Shown: positions 31,313 through 41,900, numbered from the stretch's first letter. The stretch is DNA of 64,000 nt from Leptolyngbya sp. FACHB-8 (GCF_014695575.1 NZ_JACJOO010000050.1:1-64000); one strand, 5' to 3'. Made by a program: numbers and translations. Notes: generated by a model not told the origin, from the letters alone.

Positions 31313-31492
31313 ATGTTATTTGGTCTTGGCTGGCCTGAAGTCGCAATTATTGCGGTTTTGACTATTATAATTTTTGGGCCAAAACGCATCCCAGAATTGG
31401 GCAGTGCCCTGGGAAAAACCCTACGGGGATTTAAGGAAGAAATCAAAAGTAATAGTGGTGAACTGGAAGAAGGCGACGACACCAAGGAATAA
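31313..31492 (+). CDS. tatA: Sec-independent translocase TatA-type protein
   Basis: 59 residues: MLFGLGWPEVAIIAVLTIII membrane helix, FGPKRIPELG hinge motif and an amphipathic helix (LGKTLRGFKEEI), ending in an acidic tail. Part of the twin-arginine pathway that exports or inserts folded proteins into thylakoid and plasma membranes. Short TatA/TatB proteins are not distinguishable here; TatC is not in this window. It overlaps a minus-strand open frame, which I reject. Confidence 0.93.
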   Translation: MLFGLGWPEVAIIAVLTIIIFGPKRIPELGSALGKTLRGFKEEIKSNSGELEEGDDTKE

Positions 31493-31497
31493 CTTCC

Positions 31498-31554
31498 AAT
31501 CCATGCAGAGAATATGCTTGGTGTTTAATACTAAGCACATTCTCTGTATGGATT
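31498..31554 (+). terminator. hairpin after tatA
   Basis: Arms AATCCATGCAGAGAAT and its complement with two mismatches, 6 nt after the tatA stop. Confidence 0.6.
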
Positions 31555-31631
31555 GCTCCATATTGGGACTTGTGCATTAATGTCAGTTGCAGCCGTTTTC
31601 GTTATGCCAAAAATGGCTATGAGTATATCTA

Positions 31632-31738
31632 TTACAGCGCTTTTCAAGCGCTCAAAATACGGTTGTTTTTGTGAGAGACGCGCAGAGCGCGTCTCTCACA
31701 AAAACAACCGTGGCTGATTCAAGTGCGAAGCGCTGTAA
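31632..31738. repeat. 107-bp palindromic element (type O)
   Basis: Ends TTACAGCGCT and AGCGCTGTAA enclose a perfect 25-bp-arm hairpin (31659-31683 / 31687-31711, loop AGA). Flanked by GTATATCTA on the left and GTAAATCTT on the right, 7 of 9 identical, which looks like a 9-bp target-site duplication. Same total length as family C but different ends and stem. Confidence 0.7.
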
Positions 31739-31772
31739 GTAAATCTTTTAGAAGTCGTTTAAAGACTAATTT

Positions 31773-31817
31773 AGAAGGTCGATTTTCCATGCCTTTCAGC
31801 TAGAAAATCAACCTTCT
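31773..31817. repeat. AGAAGG hairpin beside C1
   Basis: Inverted repeat AGAAGGTCGATTTTC ... GAAAATCAACCTTCT (one mismatch), followed by CTCAAAC and then element C1. The same AGAAGG...CCTTCTCAAAC arrangement stands in front of C4 at 57207-57252. Confidence 0.6.
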
Positions 31818-31828
31818 CAAACAAGTTT

Positions 31829-31935
31829 TTAGGAGGTTTCTGCATAAGAATCTACCCAGGATGTTGGTGCTTTGCCCGCTTCGCGGGCAAAGCACCAACA
31901 TCCTGGGGATAATTTCATTGTTGGAAATCTCCTTA
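31829..31935 (-). repeat. palindromic element family C, copy C1
   Basis: Exactly 107 bp; ends TTAGGAGGTTTC and GAAATCTCCTTA, core hairpin with stem GGATGTTGGTGCTTTGCCCGC. Nearly identical in reverse to C2. Flanks AACAAGTTT and GACAAGTTC (7 of 9 identical) suggest a 9-bp target duplication. Its last three bases provide the TAA stop of cphA. Confidence 0.85.
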
Positions 31936-34668
31936 GACAAGTTCTTCCAATTCAACACCGTCAGAAGAACCATTATCTGAAGCAGTTGCTTCTGAGAATT
32001 CGGTGTTGGCCTCAGTTTGAGTTGTGGGAGTTTGGAGGGCGATCGCCTCTTGCAACGGCCGCCGGGCATCGATAAGGGCGATCGCCCGCTTCACACTCTC
32101 CGGCAGAATCACCACGAGGCTACCGTCGGGCGCGTTGTCGAGGGTTTGATTAACTGCTTCTGTCTCATTCAGTATCACCGTGTAATTCATGTTGGGCTGA
32201 ATTTGCCGGATACCTTCAACGATGAGCTTGGCAGCGTCACCTCGCGGGCGACCACGGGTATCATCGTCCTCTTTGACAATGATGCGATCAAACATGGCAG
32301 CAGAGAGCCGACCCACGGTGATGAAATCTTCGTCGCGGCGATCGCCAGGTCCTCCAATCACGCCAATTCTTTCACCATCCCAATTGCGAATGAAGCCACC
32401 CAAAGCCTCATAGCTATGGGGGTTATGCGCATAATCTACCAGGGCATGAAACTTACCCAGATTGAATAGATTCATTCGGCCTGGGGTCTGATTTGCGGAT
32501 GCTTGGAATGTCGCCAGGGCAGCTCGAATCGTCTCGATAGGCACCCCTTGAGCAAATGCGGCCAGAGAAGCCGCTAGAGCGTTGGCAATCATAAACGGAG
32601 CTCGGCCGCCCATCGTCAGGGGCACATCTGCCGCTCGCTCGATACGTAGCGTCCAGTCGCCTTTGAGAATACAGAGGTAACCGTCTTCATACACCGCCGT
32701 CAAGCCTCCCTGAGCCGTATGGCGCTGAATGATAGGGTTCTCTGGATTCATGGAAAAATAGGTGATCTGCGCTTTAGCTCGCTTTGCCATCGCAGTGACT
32801 AAAGCATCATCGGCGTTTAGCACAACATAGCCATTAGGGCTGGTGGATTCTGCTACCACACTCTTCAGGTGAGCCAGATCCTCAACCGTATCGATATCGC
32901 CAATACCCAGGTGATCGGCAGCGACATTCAACACAACCCCTACGTCGCACTGGTCAAATCCCAGGCCAGAACGGAGGATACCGCCCCGCGCCGTCTCCAG
33001 CACGGCAACTTCTACAGTTGGGTCTTGCAGGATAACCTGGGCACTCTGAGGACCAGTCGTGTCCCCTGCTTCTGCCAGGAAATCGCCAATGTAAATCCCG
33101 TCTGTTGTGGTGTAACCCACAATCTGCCCGGTTTGTTTGAAGATATGGGCGATCAGGCGGTTAGTAGTAGTTTTTCCATTTGTCCCAGTAACGGCAATGA
33201 TGGGAACTCGGCTAGGGGTTCCCGGTGGGAACAACATATCAACGATCGCCGCTCCCACATTGCGAGGGGTGCCTTGACTGGGGGAGAAGTGCATCCGCAG
33301 GCCTGGTGCCGCGTTGATTTCGACGATGACTCCATCCACCTCGCGCATAGGACGAGAAATATCCTCAATCACCATGTCGATGCCAGCAATATCCAGACCG
33401 ACAATACGGGCTGCTCGTTCGGCGATCCAGAGGTTTTCAGGGTGAATTTCGTCAGTGCGGTCAATGGCAATGCCACCTGTACTGAGGTTGGCTGTCGCCT
33501 TTAAGTAGCAGATTTCTCCAGCGGGCAGCACTGTTTCTAAAGTGTAGCCCTGGCGATCAAGCATTTGAAAAGCAGCGCGATCGAGTTCAATAGCGGTCAG
33601 AACGTTAGCGTGGCCTGAACCCCGCAGTGGATCGCTGTTTGTTTCATTAACCAATTCTTGAATAGTGGACTTGCCATCACCGATAACATGAGCAGGAACC
33701 CGCTCAGCCACCGCAACCACTTTGCCATTGATGATCAGAATGCGGTGATCACGGCCAGTATAAAAGCGTTCTACAATAACCGATCGCGTCTTAGATTCTT
33801 CCAGAGCGGCTTCGTAGGCTTCCTCCGCTTGCTCCATGGTCGTGAGGTTAATACTGATACCTCGGCCATGGTTACCGTCTAACGGCTTAATGACGATAGG
33901 AAAGCCACCTACCTCATCGATGGCTTCTTCTAGCTCATCCTCATAGTAAATAACGGTGCCTCGGGGAACGGGAACCCCAGCGTCCTGGAGAATCCGCTTT
34001 GTCCCTTCCTTATCACTGGCTAGCTCTACGCCTAAGATCCCGCTAAAGCTGGTCAAGCTCGCCTGAATACGTTTTTGGTGAACCCCGTAGCCAAGCTGGA
34101 TGAGCGATCGCACACTTAACGGCATCCAGGGAACATTGCGCTCCTTAGCGGCTGTGACAATATGCTCGGTGCTGGGCCCAAGGGAGGAGTCCTGGGCAAA
34201 TTCTTGTAAATCCCGTAAATCTTGCTCTAGCTCTTCAGCCGGGTAGGTGCCGCGATCAACAATGCTTTGGCAGAGACGAACAGCAGCCCGCGCAGCATAA
34301 CGTCCGGCCTGCTCATCTTCGTACTCAAATACGACCTGATAGATTCCGGGCTCTGAGGTTTCCCGAGTGCGGCCAAAGCCAACGGGCATCCCGGCCAGGG
34401 TTTGCAACTCCAGAGCAACATGCTCGACAATGTGCCCCATCATCGTGCCTTCCTGAACACGCATCAGGAAACCACCACGACATCCAGGGGAGCAGAAGTG
34501 CTCGACCAAACTCGGAAGGGTTTCCACTAAGCCTTCATAAAAGCCCGGTATTTCGTTAGACGGCCGATTTGCTAAATCCTCCAGATCCAGTCGAGCAACG
34601 ATTAGCTTCTTATACCGGATACTCCAGTAATTTGCCCCTCGCAGTGTTTGAGTCTTAAGGATTTTCAT
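31933..34668 (-). CDS. cphA: cyanophycin synthetase
   Basis: 911 residues; ATP-dependent, primer-dependent polymerisation of Asp and Arg into multi-L-arginyl-poly-L-aspartate, the cyanobacterial nitrogen store. N-terminal domain about 1-160, ATP-grasp domain about 210-470 (Asp addition), Mur-ligase-like domain with P-loop GTNGKTTT at about 494-501 (Arg addition). The tail after about 880 is acidic and low-complexity. Downstream of cphB on the same strand with a 290-base gap; its stop codon is in element C1. Confidence 0.96.
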   Translation of the reverse strand: MKILKTQTLRGANYWSIRYKKLIVARLDLEDLANRPSNEIPGFYEGLVETLPSLVEHFCSPGCRGGFLMRVQEGTMMGHIVEHVALELQTLAGMPVGFGRTRETSEPGIYQVVFEYEDEQAGRYAARAAVRLCQSIVDRGTYPAEELEQDLRDLQEFAQDSSLGPSTEHIVTAAKERNVPWMPLSVRSLIQLGYGVHQKRIQASLTSFSGILGVELASDKEGTKRILQDAGVPVPRGTVIYYEDELEEAIDEVGGFPIVIKPLDGNHGRGISINLTTMEQAEEAYEAALEESKTRSVIVERFYTGRDHRILIINGKVVAVAERVPAHVIGDGKSTIQELVNETNSDPLRGSGHANVLTAIELDRAAFQMLDRQGYTLETVLPAGEICYLKATANLSTGGIAIDRTDEIHPENLWIAERAARIVGLDIAGIDMVIEDISRPMREVDGVIVEINAAPGLRMHFSPSQGTPRNVGAAIVDMLFPPGTPSRVPIIAVTGTNGKTTTNRLIAHIFKQTGQIVGYTTTDGIYIGDFLAEAGDTTGPQSAQVILQDPTVEVAVLETARGGILRSGLGFDQCDVGVVLNVAADHLGIGDIDTVEDLAHLKSVVAESTSPNGYVVLNADDALVTAMAKRAKAQITYFSMNPENPIIQRHTAQGGLTAVYEDGYLCILKGDWTLRIERAADVPLTMGGRAPFMIANALAASLAAFAQGVPIETIRAALATFQASANQTPGRMNLFNLGKFHALVDYAHNPHSYEALGGFIRNWDGERIGVIGGPGDRRDEDFITVGRLSAAMFDRIIVKEDDDTRGRPRGDAAKLIVEGIRQIQPNMNYTVILNETEAVNQTLDNAPDGSLVVILPESVKRAIALIDARRPLQEAIALQTPTTQTEANTEFSEATASDNGSSDGVELEELV

Positions 34669-34959
34669 ACAGGATTAGGTCTGAAGGTGAGAGCAGATGC
34701 GGGCCATCACAACAAAGCTCTAGTGTCCTTTGCCAGGAAACCATCAAACTGTTCCTGGAGAACACTTTGACGACGAGTTGTTGCCAATAGGTAGAGCGTC
34801 CGTAAAAAGAGTCTGAAGGAATCGAGCATGCGTTCATTAAGACGTTAATTACGAACCCCTTAAGGAGAGAGTGATTTAAGGATAGTTTAGTAGCAAAACT
34901 ATCAAAAAGTTGGTAAAACCTTACAATCGCCAATACCAAACGACTATTTCTATCGTGAA
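34669..34959. other. cphB-cphA spacer
   Basis: About 290 bases between cphB and cphA without a gene, long enough for a separate cphA promoter. No strong terminator hairpin was seen, so read-through from cphB remains possible. Confidence 0.45.
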
Positions 34960-35814
34960 TTAGACGTGTTTGGGCAGAAGCTTTCGCTTGTAATAATCGT
35001 AGCGATCGCCATGGCACATAATGTGCACCTTCATGTTGTGAATACTGAGAGGATCGCTTGTTCCCACGCTGGGCTGGTTTGTGAATGAAATGTTTCCGGC
35101 ATCAATGACTGTAACGGTGCCTTTCCCGATGACCTGGAACGATCCATCCGACTCAAACATGGCACAGGTGTCTTCATCAATGCCAATGCCCAGGCGATCG
35201 GGATAGGAGGCGATCGCGCTCATCAGACGGGCCATCCGGTTTCGGTTGTGGAAATGTTGATCCACAATCACATCTGGAATAATGTTGAGTCCGGCGGTCA
35301 AGTCAACCAGAGAACGGTTGGGTGATTCTCCACTGCCGCCCCCAGCAATCATATGCTGGCCCATAATGGCAGCCCCAGCACTGGTGCCACCGAGGGTAAC
35401 TTCGCCAAGTTGAGCGCGAATGCGAACCTTATCCATGATAGGCGTATCGGCCAGCAGACCACAGAGCCGCAGTTGATCGCCCCCGGTGATAAACACCCCC
35501 GTGCAATCGTCCAGGAAGCTTTGCCAATGGGGATCATCAGCTTGCTCCCGTTCGCGAACATCGATCACCTCAATGGCCTTGGCTCCCATATCCTCAAAGA
35601 TGGTTTGGTAGCGGTTGCCAATGATCACAGGTTCCCGTGAGGCAGACGGAATAATCGCAATTCGGGCATCGGTGCCACCCGCACGATTAAAAAATGTTGT
35701 AAGTATCATCCGTCCGTGGACTTTGTCCTCGGCACCACCGATTACCAGTACTGCTGTATTCGTTTTCTCGGACATCCTGGGAAGCAGGGTTTCAGTTTCC
35801 AATTGCAGCATCAT
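34960..35814 (-). CDS. cphB: cyanophycinase
   Basis: 284 residues from ATG 35814, chosen because AAGGAA (35819-35824) lies right upstream; a longer frame opens at 35883 without such a site. Serine-type exopeptidase of the peptidase E-like family that releases beta-Asp-Arg from cyanophycin. Catalytic Ser about residue 145 in GGTSAGAA; QHFHNRNRMARLM and GIDEDTCAMFE are family hallmarks. Confidence 0.94.
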   Translation of the reverse strand: MMLQLETETLLPRMSEKTNTAVLVIGGAEDKVHGRMILTTFFNRAGGTDARIAIIPSASREPVIIGNRYQTIFEDMGAKAIEVIDVREREQADDPHWQSFLDDCTGVFITGGDQLRLCGLLADTPIMDKVRIRAQLGEVTLGGTSAGAAIMGQHMIAGGGSGESPNRSLVDLTAGLNIIPDVIVDQHFHNRNRMARLMSAIASYPDRLGIGIDEDTCAMFESDGSFQVIGKGTVTVIDAGNISFTNQPSVGTSDPLSIHNMKVHIMCHGDRYDYYKRKLLPKHV

Positions 35815-35818
35815 ACCG

Positions 35819-35824
35819 TTCCTT
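35819..35824 (-). promoter_or_regulatory. ribosome binding site deciding the cphB start
   Basis: AAGGAA on the minus strand followed by CGGT and two consecutive ATG codons. Confidence 0.6.
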
Positions 35825-35883
35825 GGGGTGAAGTTGGTGATTTGCCGCAATAACCGGTTTAGGGCAAACGTTTGTTTTTTCAT

Positions 35884-36234
35884 GAGTAGAGAACCCTAAT
35901 CCGGTCTGGTTAGCGGAATCACTCATCGGGCTAGCCACGATAATCGAAGAGGGGGGCGATCGCTTTTGCAGCGCTTTTCATAAGACAAGACCTCACGCTT
36001 CTAATGCAATCAACCGATCCTCATATCCTACCCGTTCACTCCGTCCACGTTCGATCGAGGTGTTTGAAACGTTCCATATCTGGAAGATTTCTAGGAATTG
36101 ATGTTTAGGATGACAGGCACACCAGAATCAATTCATTCAACCCCTTCTAAATTAATCTATCGGACAGCGCCTGTTGTTGAGACAGGAAACCTTGACATTT
36201 TGGACTGTTTTCAGGGCTTGAAGCTTATCAGAAG
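35884..36234. other. gap between cphB and trmD, left part
   Basis: About 350 bases; no gene. Upstream of cphB, so promoter sequence is expected on the minus strand. HIP1 site near 35957. Confidence 0.4.
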
Positions 36235-36303
36235 CAGGACTTATGCATTTGTGTTGTGGTGGGGTGCGAAGTACCCCACCACAACACAAATGCATAAGTC
36301 CTG
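36235..36303. repeat. perfect 31-bp-arm palindrome with AGAAG direct repeats
   Basis: Arms 36235-36265 and 36273-36303 match perfectly around GCGAAGT. The 5-bp sequence AGAAG lies directly on both sides (36230-36234, 36304-36308), as a target-site duplication would. Confidence 0.75.
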
Positions 36304-36413
36304 AGAAGAATGGCTGTGTTTATTCTCAATAGTTCAAACTTTCAGGTGGTTGCTATATCGTTGAAAGGGGCGAGAAAAATTGCTCATGATGGACAGATGG
36401 CAATATTTGGGCA

Positions 36414-37157
36414 ATGACAATGATGGATCTTCAGGGGCCATTACCCCTCCGCTTTGATGTAGTAACCCTATTCCCCGATTTTTTTACCTCGCCGCTTGAG
36501 TCTGGGTTAATGGGTCGAGCTCTGGCCAACCGTATTGCTGAGGTGCATTTCACAAATCCGCGCGATTTTGCCATAGACAAACACCGGAAGGTGGACGATG
36601 AACCCTATGGCGGTGGTGTGGGCATGCTGCTGAAACCGGAACCCATTTTTGCGGCGATCGAATCCTTACCCGTGTTACCCCGTCGAGAAGTAGTCTTTAT
36701 GACACCTCAAGGGGAGCCGATGCGGCAAGGGCTATTTCAAGACATGGCCCAGAATTACGATCAGTTAGTGATTCTCTGTGGTCACTATGAAGGGGTTGAT
36801 GAGCGGGTGTTAGAGTTAGTGACCCGCGAGGTTTCTCTGGGAGATTTTGTTCTGACCTGTGGAGAAATTCCAGCCCTGGCATTGATGAATGGAGTGATTC
36901 GTTTGCGGCCTGGAACTGTGGGTAAAGAGGAGTCGTTAAAGGCTGAAAGTTTTGAGGCCGGTTTGCTGGATTACCCGCAATATACCCGTCCGGCTGAGTT
37001 TCGAGGAATGAAGGTGCCTGAGGTGTTGCTGTCAGGAAATCATGGGGCGATCGCGCGTTGGCGACATGAACAACAGCTTCGGCGCACCCAAGAGCGCCGA
37101 CCTGACCTGTGGGAAGCCTGGGTTGAACAACAGGCATCTGAGATTAAGCCTATTTGA
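36414..37157 (+). CDS. trmD: tRNA (guanine-N1)-methyltransferase
   Basis: 247 residues; SPOUT methyltransferase that makes m1G37 in tRNA to prevent frameshifting. RFDVVTLFPDFF start, the trefoil-knot motifs LCGHYEGVDERV and SLGDFVLTCGEIPAL, and the C-terminal LLDYPQYTRPAEFRGMKVPEVLLSGNH are all present. The ATG at 36414 is followed by two more in-frame ATGs, so the exact start is uncertain by up to three codons. Not next to rpsP/rimM/rplS as in E. coli. Confidence 0.95.
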   Translation: MTMMDLQGPLPLRFDVVTLFPDFFTSPLESGLMGRALANRIAEVHFTNPRDFAIDKHRKVDDEPYGGGVGMLLKPEPIFAAIESLPVLPRREVVFMTPQGEPMRQGLFQDMAQNYDQLVILCGHYEGVDERVLELVTREVSLGDFVLTCGEIPALALMNGVIRLRPGTVGKEESLKAESFEAGLLDYPQYTRPAEFRGMKVPEVLLSGNHGAIARWRHEQQLRRTQERRPDLWEAWVEQQASEIKPI

Positions 37158-37178
37158 ACGGACCCTGTAGGCAAAGCA

Positions 37179-37211
37179 AGAAGCCGCAGTTCCTTGGGAA
37201 CTGCGGCTTCT
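37179..37211 (+). terminator. trmD terminator
   Basis: 15-bp stem AGAAGCCGCAGTTCC/GGAACTGCGGCTTCT, TTG loop, followed by AAAGTTTTT. Confidence 0.85.
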
Positions 37212-37259
37212 AAAGTTTTTGTCTCCACAGATTTTTATTCTGTGAAAGTCAAATTTTGT

Positions 37260-38423
37260 TTAGAGCAATCCGACAAAATGGAGAGGGCCGTGACCACTAA
37301 TCAGCTCCACCAGGAGGGCCAGGAAGCCCAGCATAGCGAGACGACCATTCCACACTTCGGCACCCGGCGTCAGGCCCCACTCCCACCCCTCAGGCGGGTA
37401 GATCTTCATCGTATCGTTGGGACGCAGGGTTTCGGCCACATCCACACTGGGTTTATTGAGGGCATCTACCACAATCTTTGCCAGCTCGTCGATGAAGATG
37501 GGATGAGTATTCAGTGCAGGTACCCGTTGAAAGGTGTGAATTCCCGCCTCTTCTGCGATCTCCCGATACTCGATGTCAATTTCCTGAAGGGTTTCGATAT
37601 GCTCGGAGACAAAGCTAATGGGCACAACCAGTAGCTTATCTACACCCCGCTCAGCCAGCTCCGTGATTGCATCCTCGGTGTAAGGCTTCAACCACTCCAC
37701 AGGGCCAACTCGGCTCTGGTAAGCCAGAGTGTACTCATTGGGTCGATTGAGGGTCCGCATGATTAGCCGCGTACATTCCTCAATCTCCTGCTGGTAAGGG
37801 TCTCCCGCTTCCTCTACGTAGCTCACGGGCACCCCATGGGCACTGAAGAAGATGTGAACGGAGTCAGGATTTTCAAACTGAGAAAGCTGTTGGGCGATCA
37901 AATCTGCCATGGCTTGCAGATAGCCCGGACGCTGATACCAGGATGCAATGACAGTGTGCTCGGGTGGCTTGAGGTCGGGGTGTTCCCGCCACAGCTTCTC
38001 AAGTAATCGGAAGCTAGAACCGCTGGTGCTAATGGAGAACTGGGGGTAGAGGGGAAGGATGACTAGGCGCTCAACACCATCGCGTTTGATGCGGGCGATC
38101 GCCTCCTCCGTAAAGGGATACCAGTAGCGCATCCCGATATAGACCTGAGCCTCCTGACCCTGGCGGGTTAACTCTTGCTGGAGGGCTTGCGCCTGCTCTT
38201 CCGTGATACGGCGGAGGGGCGACCCACCACCAATCTGACGATAGTTTTCCTGGGATTTGCCGCTGCGGCTGGTTGCAATAAACCAGGCCAGGGGTTTTTG
38301 CAGCCAGGGAATCGGCAAACGGATGATTTCTGGATCAGCGAACAAGTTGTAGAGGAAAGGACGTACATCCTCTAATTTGTCCGGCCCGCCCAGATTTAAC
38401 AAGAGGACACCGACTCGACCCAT
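37260..38423 (-). CDS. hemH: ferrochelatase with CAB tail
   Basis: 387 residues from ATG 38423 ([16 protein letters not shown]); the frame also opens on GTG three codons earlier. Inserts ferrous iron into protoporphyrin IX. The catalytic motif [21 protein letters not shown] is present. Beyond about 345 is a linker and a chlorophyll a/b-binding-like helix ([19 protein letters not shown]), typical of cyanobacterial and plant type II ferrochelatase and thought to anchor and coordinate chlorophyll and haem supply. Confidence 0.95.
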   Translation of the reverse strand: MGRVGVLLLNLGGPDKLEDVRPFLYNLFADPEIIRLPIPWLQKPLAWFIATSRSGKSQENYRQIGGGSPLRRITEEQAQALQQELTRQGQEAQVYIGMRYWYPFTEEAIARIKRDGVERLVILPLYPQFSISTSGSSFRLLEKLWREHPDLKPPEHTVIASWYQRPGYLQAMADLIAQQLSQFENPDSVHIFFSAHGVPVSYVEEAGDPYQQEIEECTRLIMRTLNRPNEYTLAYQSRVGPVEWLKPYTEDAITELAERGVDKLLVVPISFVSEHIETLQEIDIEYREIAEEAGIHTFQRVPALNTHPIFIDELAKIVVDALNKPSVDVAETLRPNDTMKIYPPEGWEWGLTPGAEVWNGRLAMLGFLALLVELISGHGPLHFVGLL

Positions 38424-38744
38424 AGCTCCCACTGCTTCCCTCGTTGGATGGTTGGATTAGTTTAATCTTTGTAACCGATTTTAACAATGATTTTAGGAAG
38501 ACACACTATTCCAGAGGGGATTACCCTGGCATTGCCGCTGAGTTACCCTACCCATCATTAGTGCGAATATTTCCTATTATGCGGGATGGCGCGGCGGCTT
38601 CAAGAATGAATTTTAGGTAGAAACCATAAGGTTTCCGTGCAAAACTTGTAGCCCTCGCCCTGGGATTAACAAAAAACGGGGAATGTTAGAAGCAATCTCC
38701 CCTTTAGCCCTGAGTCTGTCAAAACTGATAGAGCTTTACGCACA
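38424..38744. other. upstream region of hemH
   Basis: About 320 bases, no gene; hemH promoter expected on the minus strand. Confidence 0.4.
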
Positions 38745-38791
38745 GGTTATGTTTGAACAGCTGCAATTCGCGCGGCTTTTCAAACATAACC
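38745..38791. repeat. 13-bp-arm hairpin in front of C2
   Basis: GGTTATGTTTGAA ... TTCAAACATAACC with a loop of 21 nt, 10 nt before element C2 and followed by CTTCTGG. Confidence 0.6.
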
Positions 38792-38801
38792 CTTCTGGTT
38801 T

Positions 38802-38908
38802 TAAGGAGATTTCCAACAATGAAATTACCCCCAGGATGTTGGTGCTTTGCCCGCTTCGCGGGCAAAGCACCAACATCCTGGGTAGATTCTTATGCAGAAA
38901 CCTCCTAA
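38802..38908 (+). repeat. palindromic element family C, copy C2
   Basis: 107 bp, ends TAAGGAGATTTCC and GAAACCTCCTAA, same stem as C1. Differs from reverse-oriented C1 by one base near the stem and by the loop, which is TTC here and GAA in C1. Lies 18 nt beyond the stop of the oxoprolinase gene. Confidence 0.85.
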
Positions 38909-38926
38909 GTGCGTAGTGCGATCAAC

Positions 38927-41900
38927 TCAAGAAGAAGACCCGTAACCTCCACCCCCCGGAGTTTCCAGAATCAGCGTATCGCCTGGGTGTACCGCAACTT
39001 CTGTGCAGCCCTTGAGAAATTCGATTTGGCCGTCTTCTCGCTCAACAATATTGCGCCCGATGACCCCCGGTTCCCCTCCAGCTAATCCAAAAGGTGGAAC
39101 TTTACGATGGCCTGACAGAATGGAGGCCGTCATTGCCTCTCGAAATTCAATCCGACGAATAACCCCATTTCCACCAGCATATTGCCCTCTACCACCGCTA
39201 TGGGGGCGAATCTTAAAGCTCTCAATTAAAACCGGGAAGCGCCATTCCAGCACTTCCGGATCCGTGAGCCGAGAGTTTGTCATGTGAGTATGGACAGCAT
39301 CAGTTCCGGCAAAGCCTGGTCCCGCCCCTGAACCACCACAGATTGTTTCGTAATATTGATAGCGCTTGTTGCCAAAGGTGAAATTATTCATGGTGCCCTG
39401 ACCTGCTGCCATCACCCCCAAAGCACCGTAAAGAGTATTGGCGATCGCCTGCGACGTCTCCACATTCCCCGCCACTACCGCCGCCGGATAGGTTGGATTG
39501 AGCAAACACCCTTCCGGCACACTGATGCTCAGAGGCTTCATACAACCAGCATTCAGTGGAATGTTATCGTCCACCAGTGTGCGGAATACATATAGGACTA
39601 CAGCCTTACAGATAGCGAGAGGGGCATTGAAGTTGTTGGGTTGTTGGGGAGAGGTGCCTGTGAAATCCAGGGTGGCAGAGCGAGTGGGGTGGTCGATGGC
39701 GATCGCCACCTGAATCTGCGTTCCATCATCCATGCGATAGGTAAACTGCCCATCAGACAGCACCGTAATCACCCGCCGCACCGACTCTTCTGCATTGTCC
39801 TGAACGTGTTGCATATAGGTCTGCACTTGCTCTAACCCATAGCAGCTAACCATCCGCTGCAATTCCTGCACCCCTCGCTTATTGGCCGCCACTTGCGCCT
39901 GCAAATCTGCCAGGTTCTGCACAGGGTTACGTGCCGGATACTGCCCAGTGGTTAAAAGTCCCAGAATTTCGGCTTCTCGGAAATGCCCATCCCGAACCAG
40001 CAGCACGTTATCGAGTAAAACACCTTCTTGTTCGATCGTCTGGCTGTGAGCGGGCATGGAACCTGGGGTCATGCCCCCAACATCCGCATGATGACCACGC
40101 GAAGCTACATAGAAGAGCGGAACCGTGGGTGAATCCGGGGGAAAGACCGGCGTGATAACTGTGATGTCTGGGAGATGGGTGCCGCCGTTGTAGGGGTTGT
40201 TGGAAACATAGACATCGCCCGGTTGTATAGAATCACCCACTGCTGAAATCAAACTCTTCACACTTTCGCTCATGGAGCCAAGGTGAACGGGAATGTGAGG
40301 GGCATTGGCAACCAATTGCCCCTGAGAGTCAAATAGGGCACAGGAGAAGTCCAACCGCTCTTTGATGTTGACGGAGTAGCTGGTGTTCTGGAGGGTGACG
40401 CCCATTTCTTCGGCGATCGCCCGAAATAAGTTATTAAAGATCTCGAGCAGAACGGGGTCGGGCTGGGTCGATGGGTAGGGGGATGGATGGGTCGATGGAA
40501 CAGAATTGTCCCCCATCTGAGCCTCAGCAAGTTTGGTGAGTAGCAGACTGGACTGTGCCGTGAGTGTAGCCTCCCAACCGGGTTCAATAACGGTGGTGCT
40601 GGTGGGTTCAATGATGAGGGCTGGGCTGGGGATGCGATCGCCCACCCCCAAATCACTCCGCCGGTAAACCGGAACCTCATGCCACGCACCACCACTATAA
40701 AGAGACACCATTGCAATGGCCTCTTTCCTTCTGCCGTCTGCCTCCTGCCCTCTGCCTTCCTCCCTACCTAACTCACCAGCTACATCCATTGCCCCGATCG
40801 CTTCCACAGAAACCGCTTCCACTACTAGAGGTCTGTTTTCCATGCTGAAGCCGTAGCGTTGCTGATGTTGGGCTTCAAATTGCGATCGCAAACTCGCCAA
40901 ATTCCCCCAATTCACCAGCAGAGACGAGTCGGTACCCTGGTAGCGAAGGTGTACCTTGGCAACAATTTGAATTTGGCCCGCGGATTGTAACGGAGCATCG
41001 CTGGCTGCCGCTTTAATGCCCTGTTGCTGGAGGTCGTCTCGACCCGCTATGGCTAATTCCGTTAATACCCGTTCCAAAGTGGACAGCAGCGCTTCGGTGA
41101 GTTCTGCTTCGATGGCGCGTTCTCGGAGCGATCGCAAATCCGCCAATCCCATCCCATAAGCCGACAGCACACCTGCATAAGGATGCAGGAAGATTTGCTT
41201 CATGCCCAAGGCATCGGCGATTTGGCAGGCATGCTGTCCTCCCGCACCTCCAAAGCAACACAGGGTGTACTCGGTGACGTCATAGCCCCGCTGGATGGAG
41301 ATCTTTTTGATAGCGTTAGCCATCGTTTCGATAGCAATTGCCAGAAACCCCTCGGCGACTTGTTCGGGCGATCGCACATCCCCTGTTTTTTGCTGAATCT
41401 CCTCGGCTAGGGCTGCAAACTTCTGACGTACCACTTCCGCATCCAGAGGCAAATCTCCCGCTGGCCCAAAGACCTTGGGAAAAAACTCGGGCTGTACCTT
41501 GCCCAGCATTACGTTACAGTCGGTGACCGTCAGCGGCCCACCCTTGCGATAACAAGCCGGACCGGGATTTGCCCCAGCCGATGCTGGTCCTACACGATAA
41601 CGGGAGCCGTCAAATTTCAGAATTGACCCACCACCCGCAGCAACGGTGTGAATCGCCATCATGGGTGCCCGCAACCGCACACCAGCCACTTCCGTCTCGA
41701 AAGTGCGCTCATATTCACCATTGAAATGCGAGACATCCGTAGAGGTGCCGCCCATATCAAAGCCAATAATTTTGTCGAACCCCGCGTGCTGGCTGGTTTG
41801 GACTGCACCCACAATGCCACCCGCTGGCCCGGACAAAATACTGTCCTTGCCCTGAAACAGTTGGGCGTCGGTCAATCCACCGTTGGATTGCATGAACATA

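Noticed and set aside
31255-31485. 76-codon minus-strand frame
   Set aside because: Antisense to the clear TatA-type gene on the plus strand.
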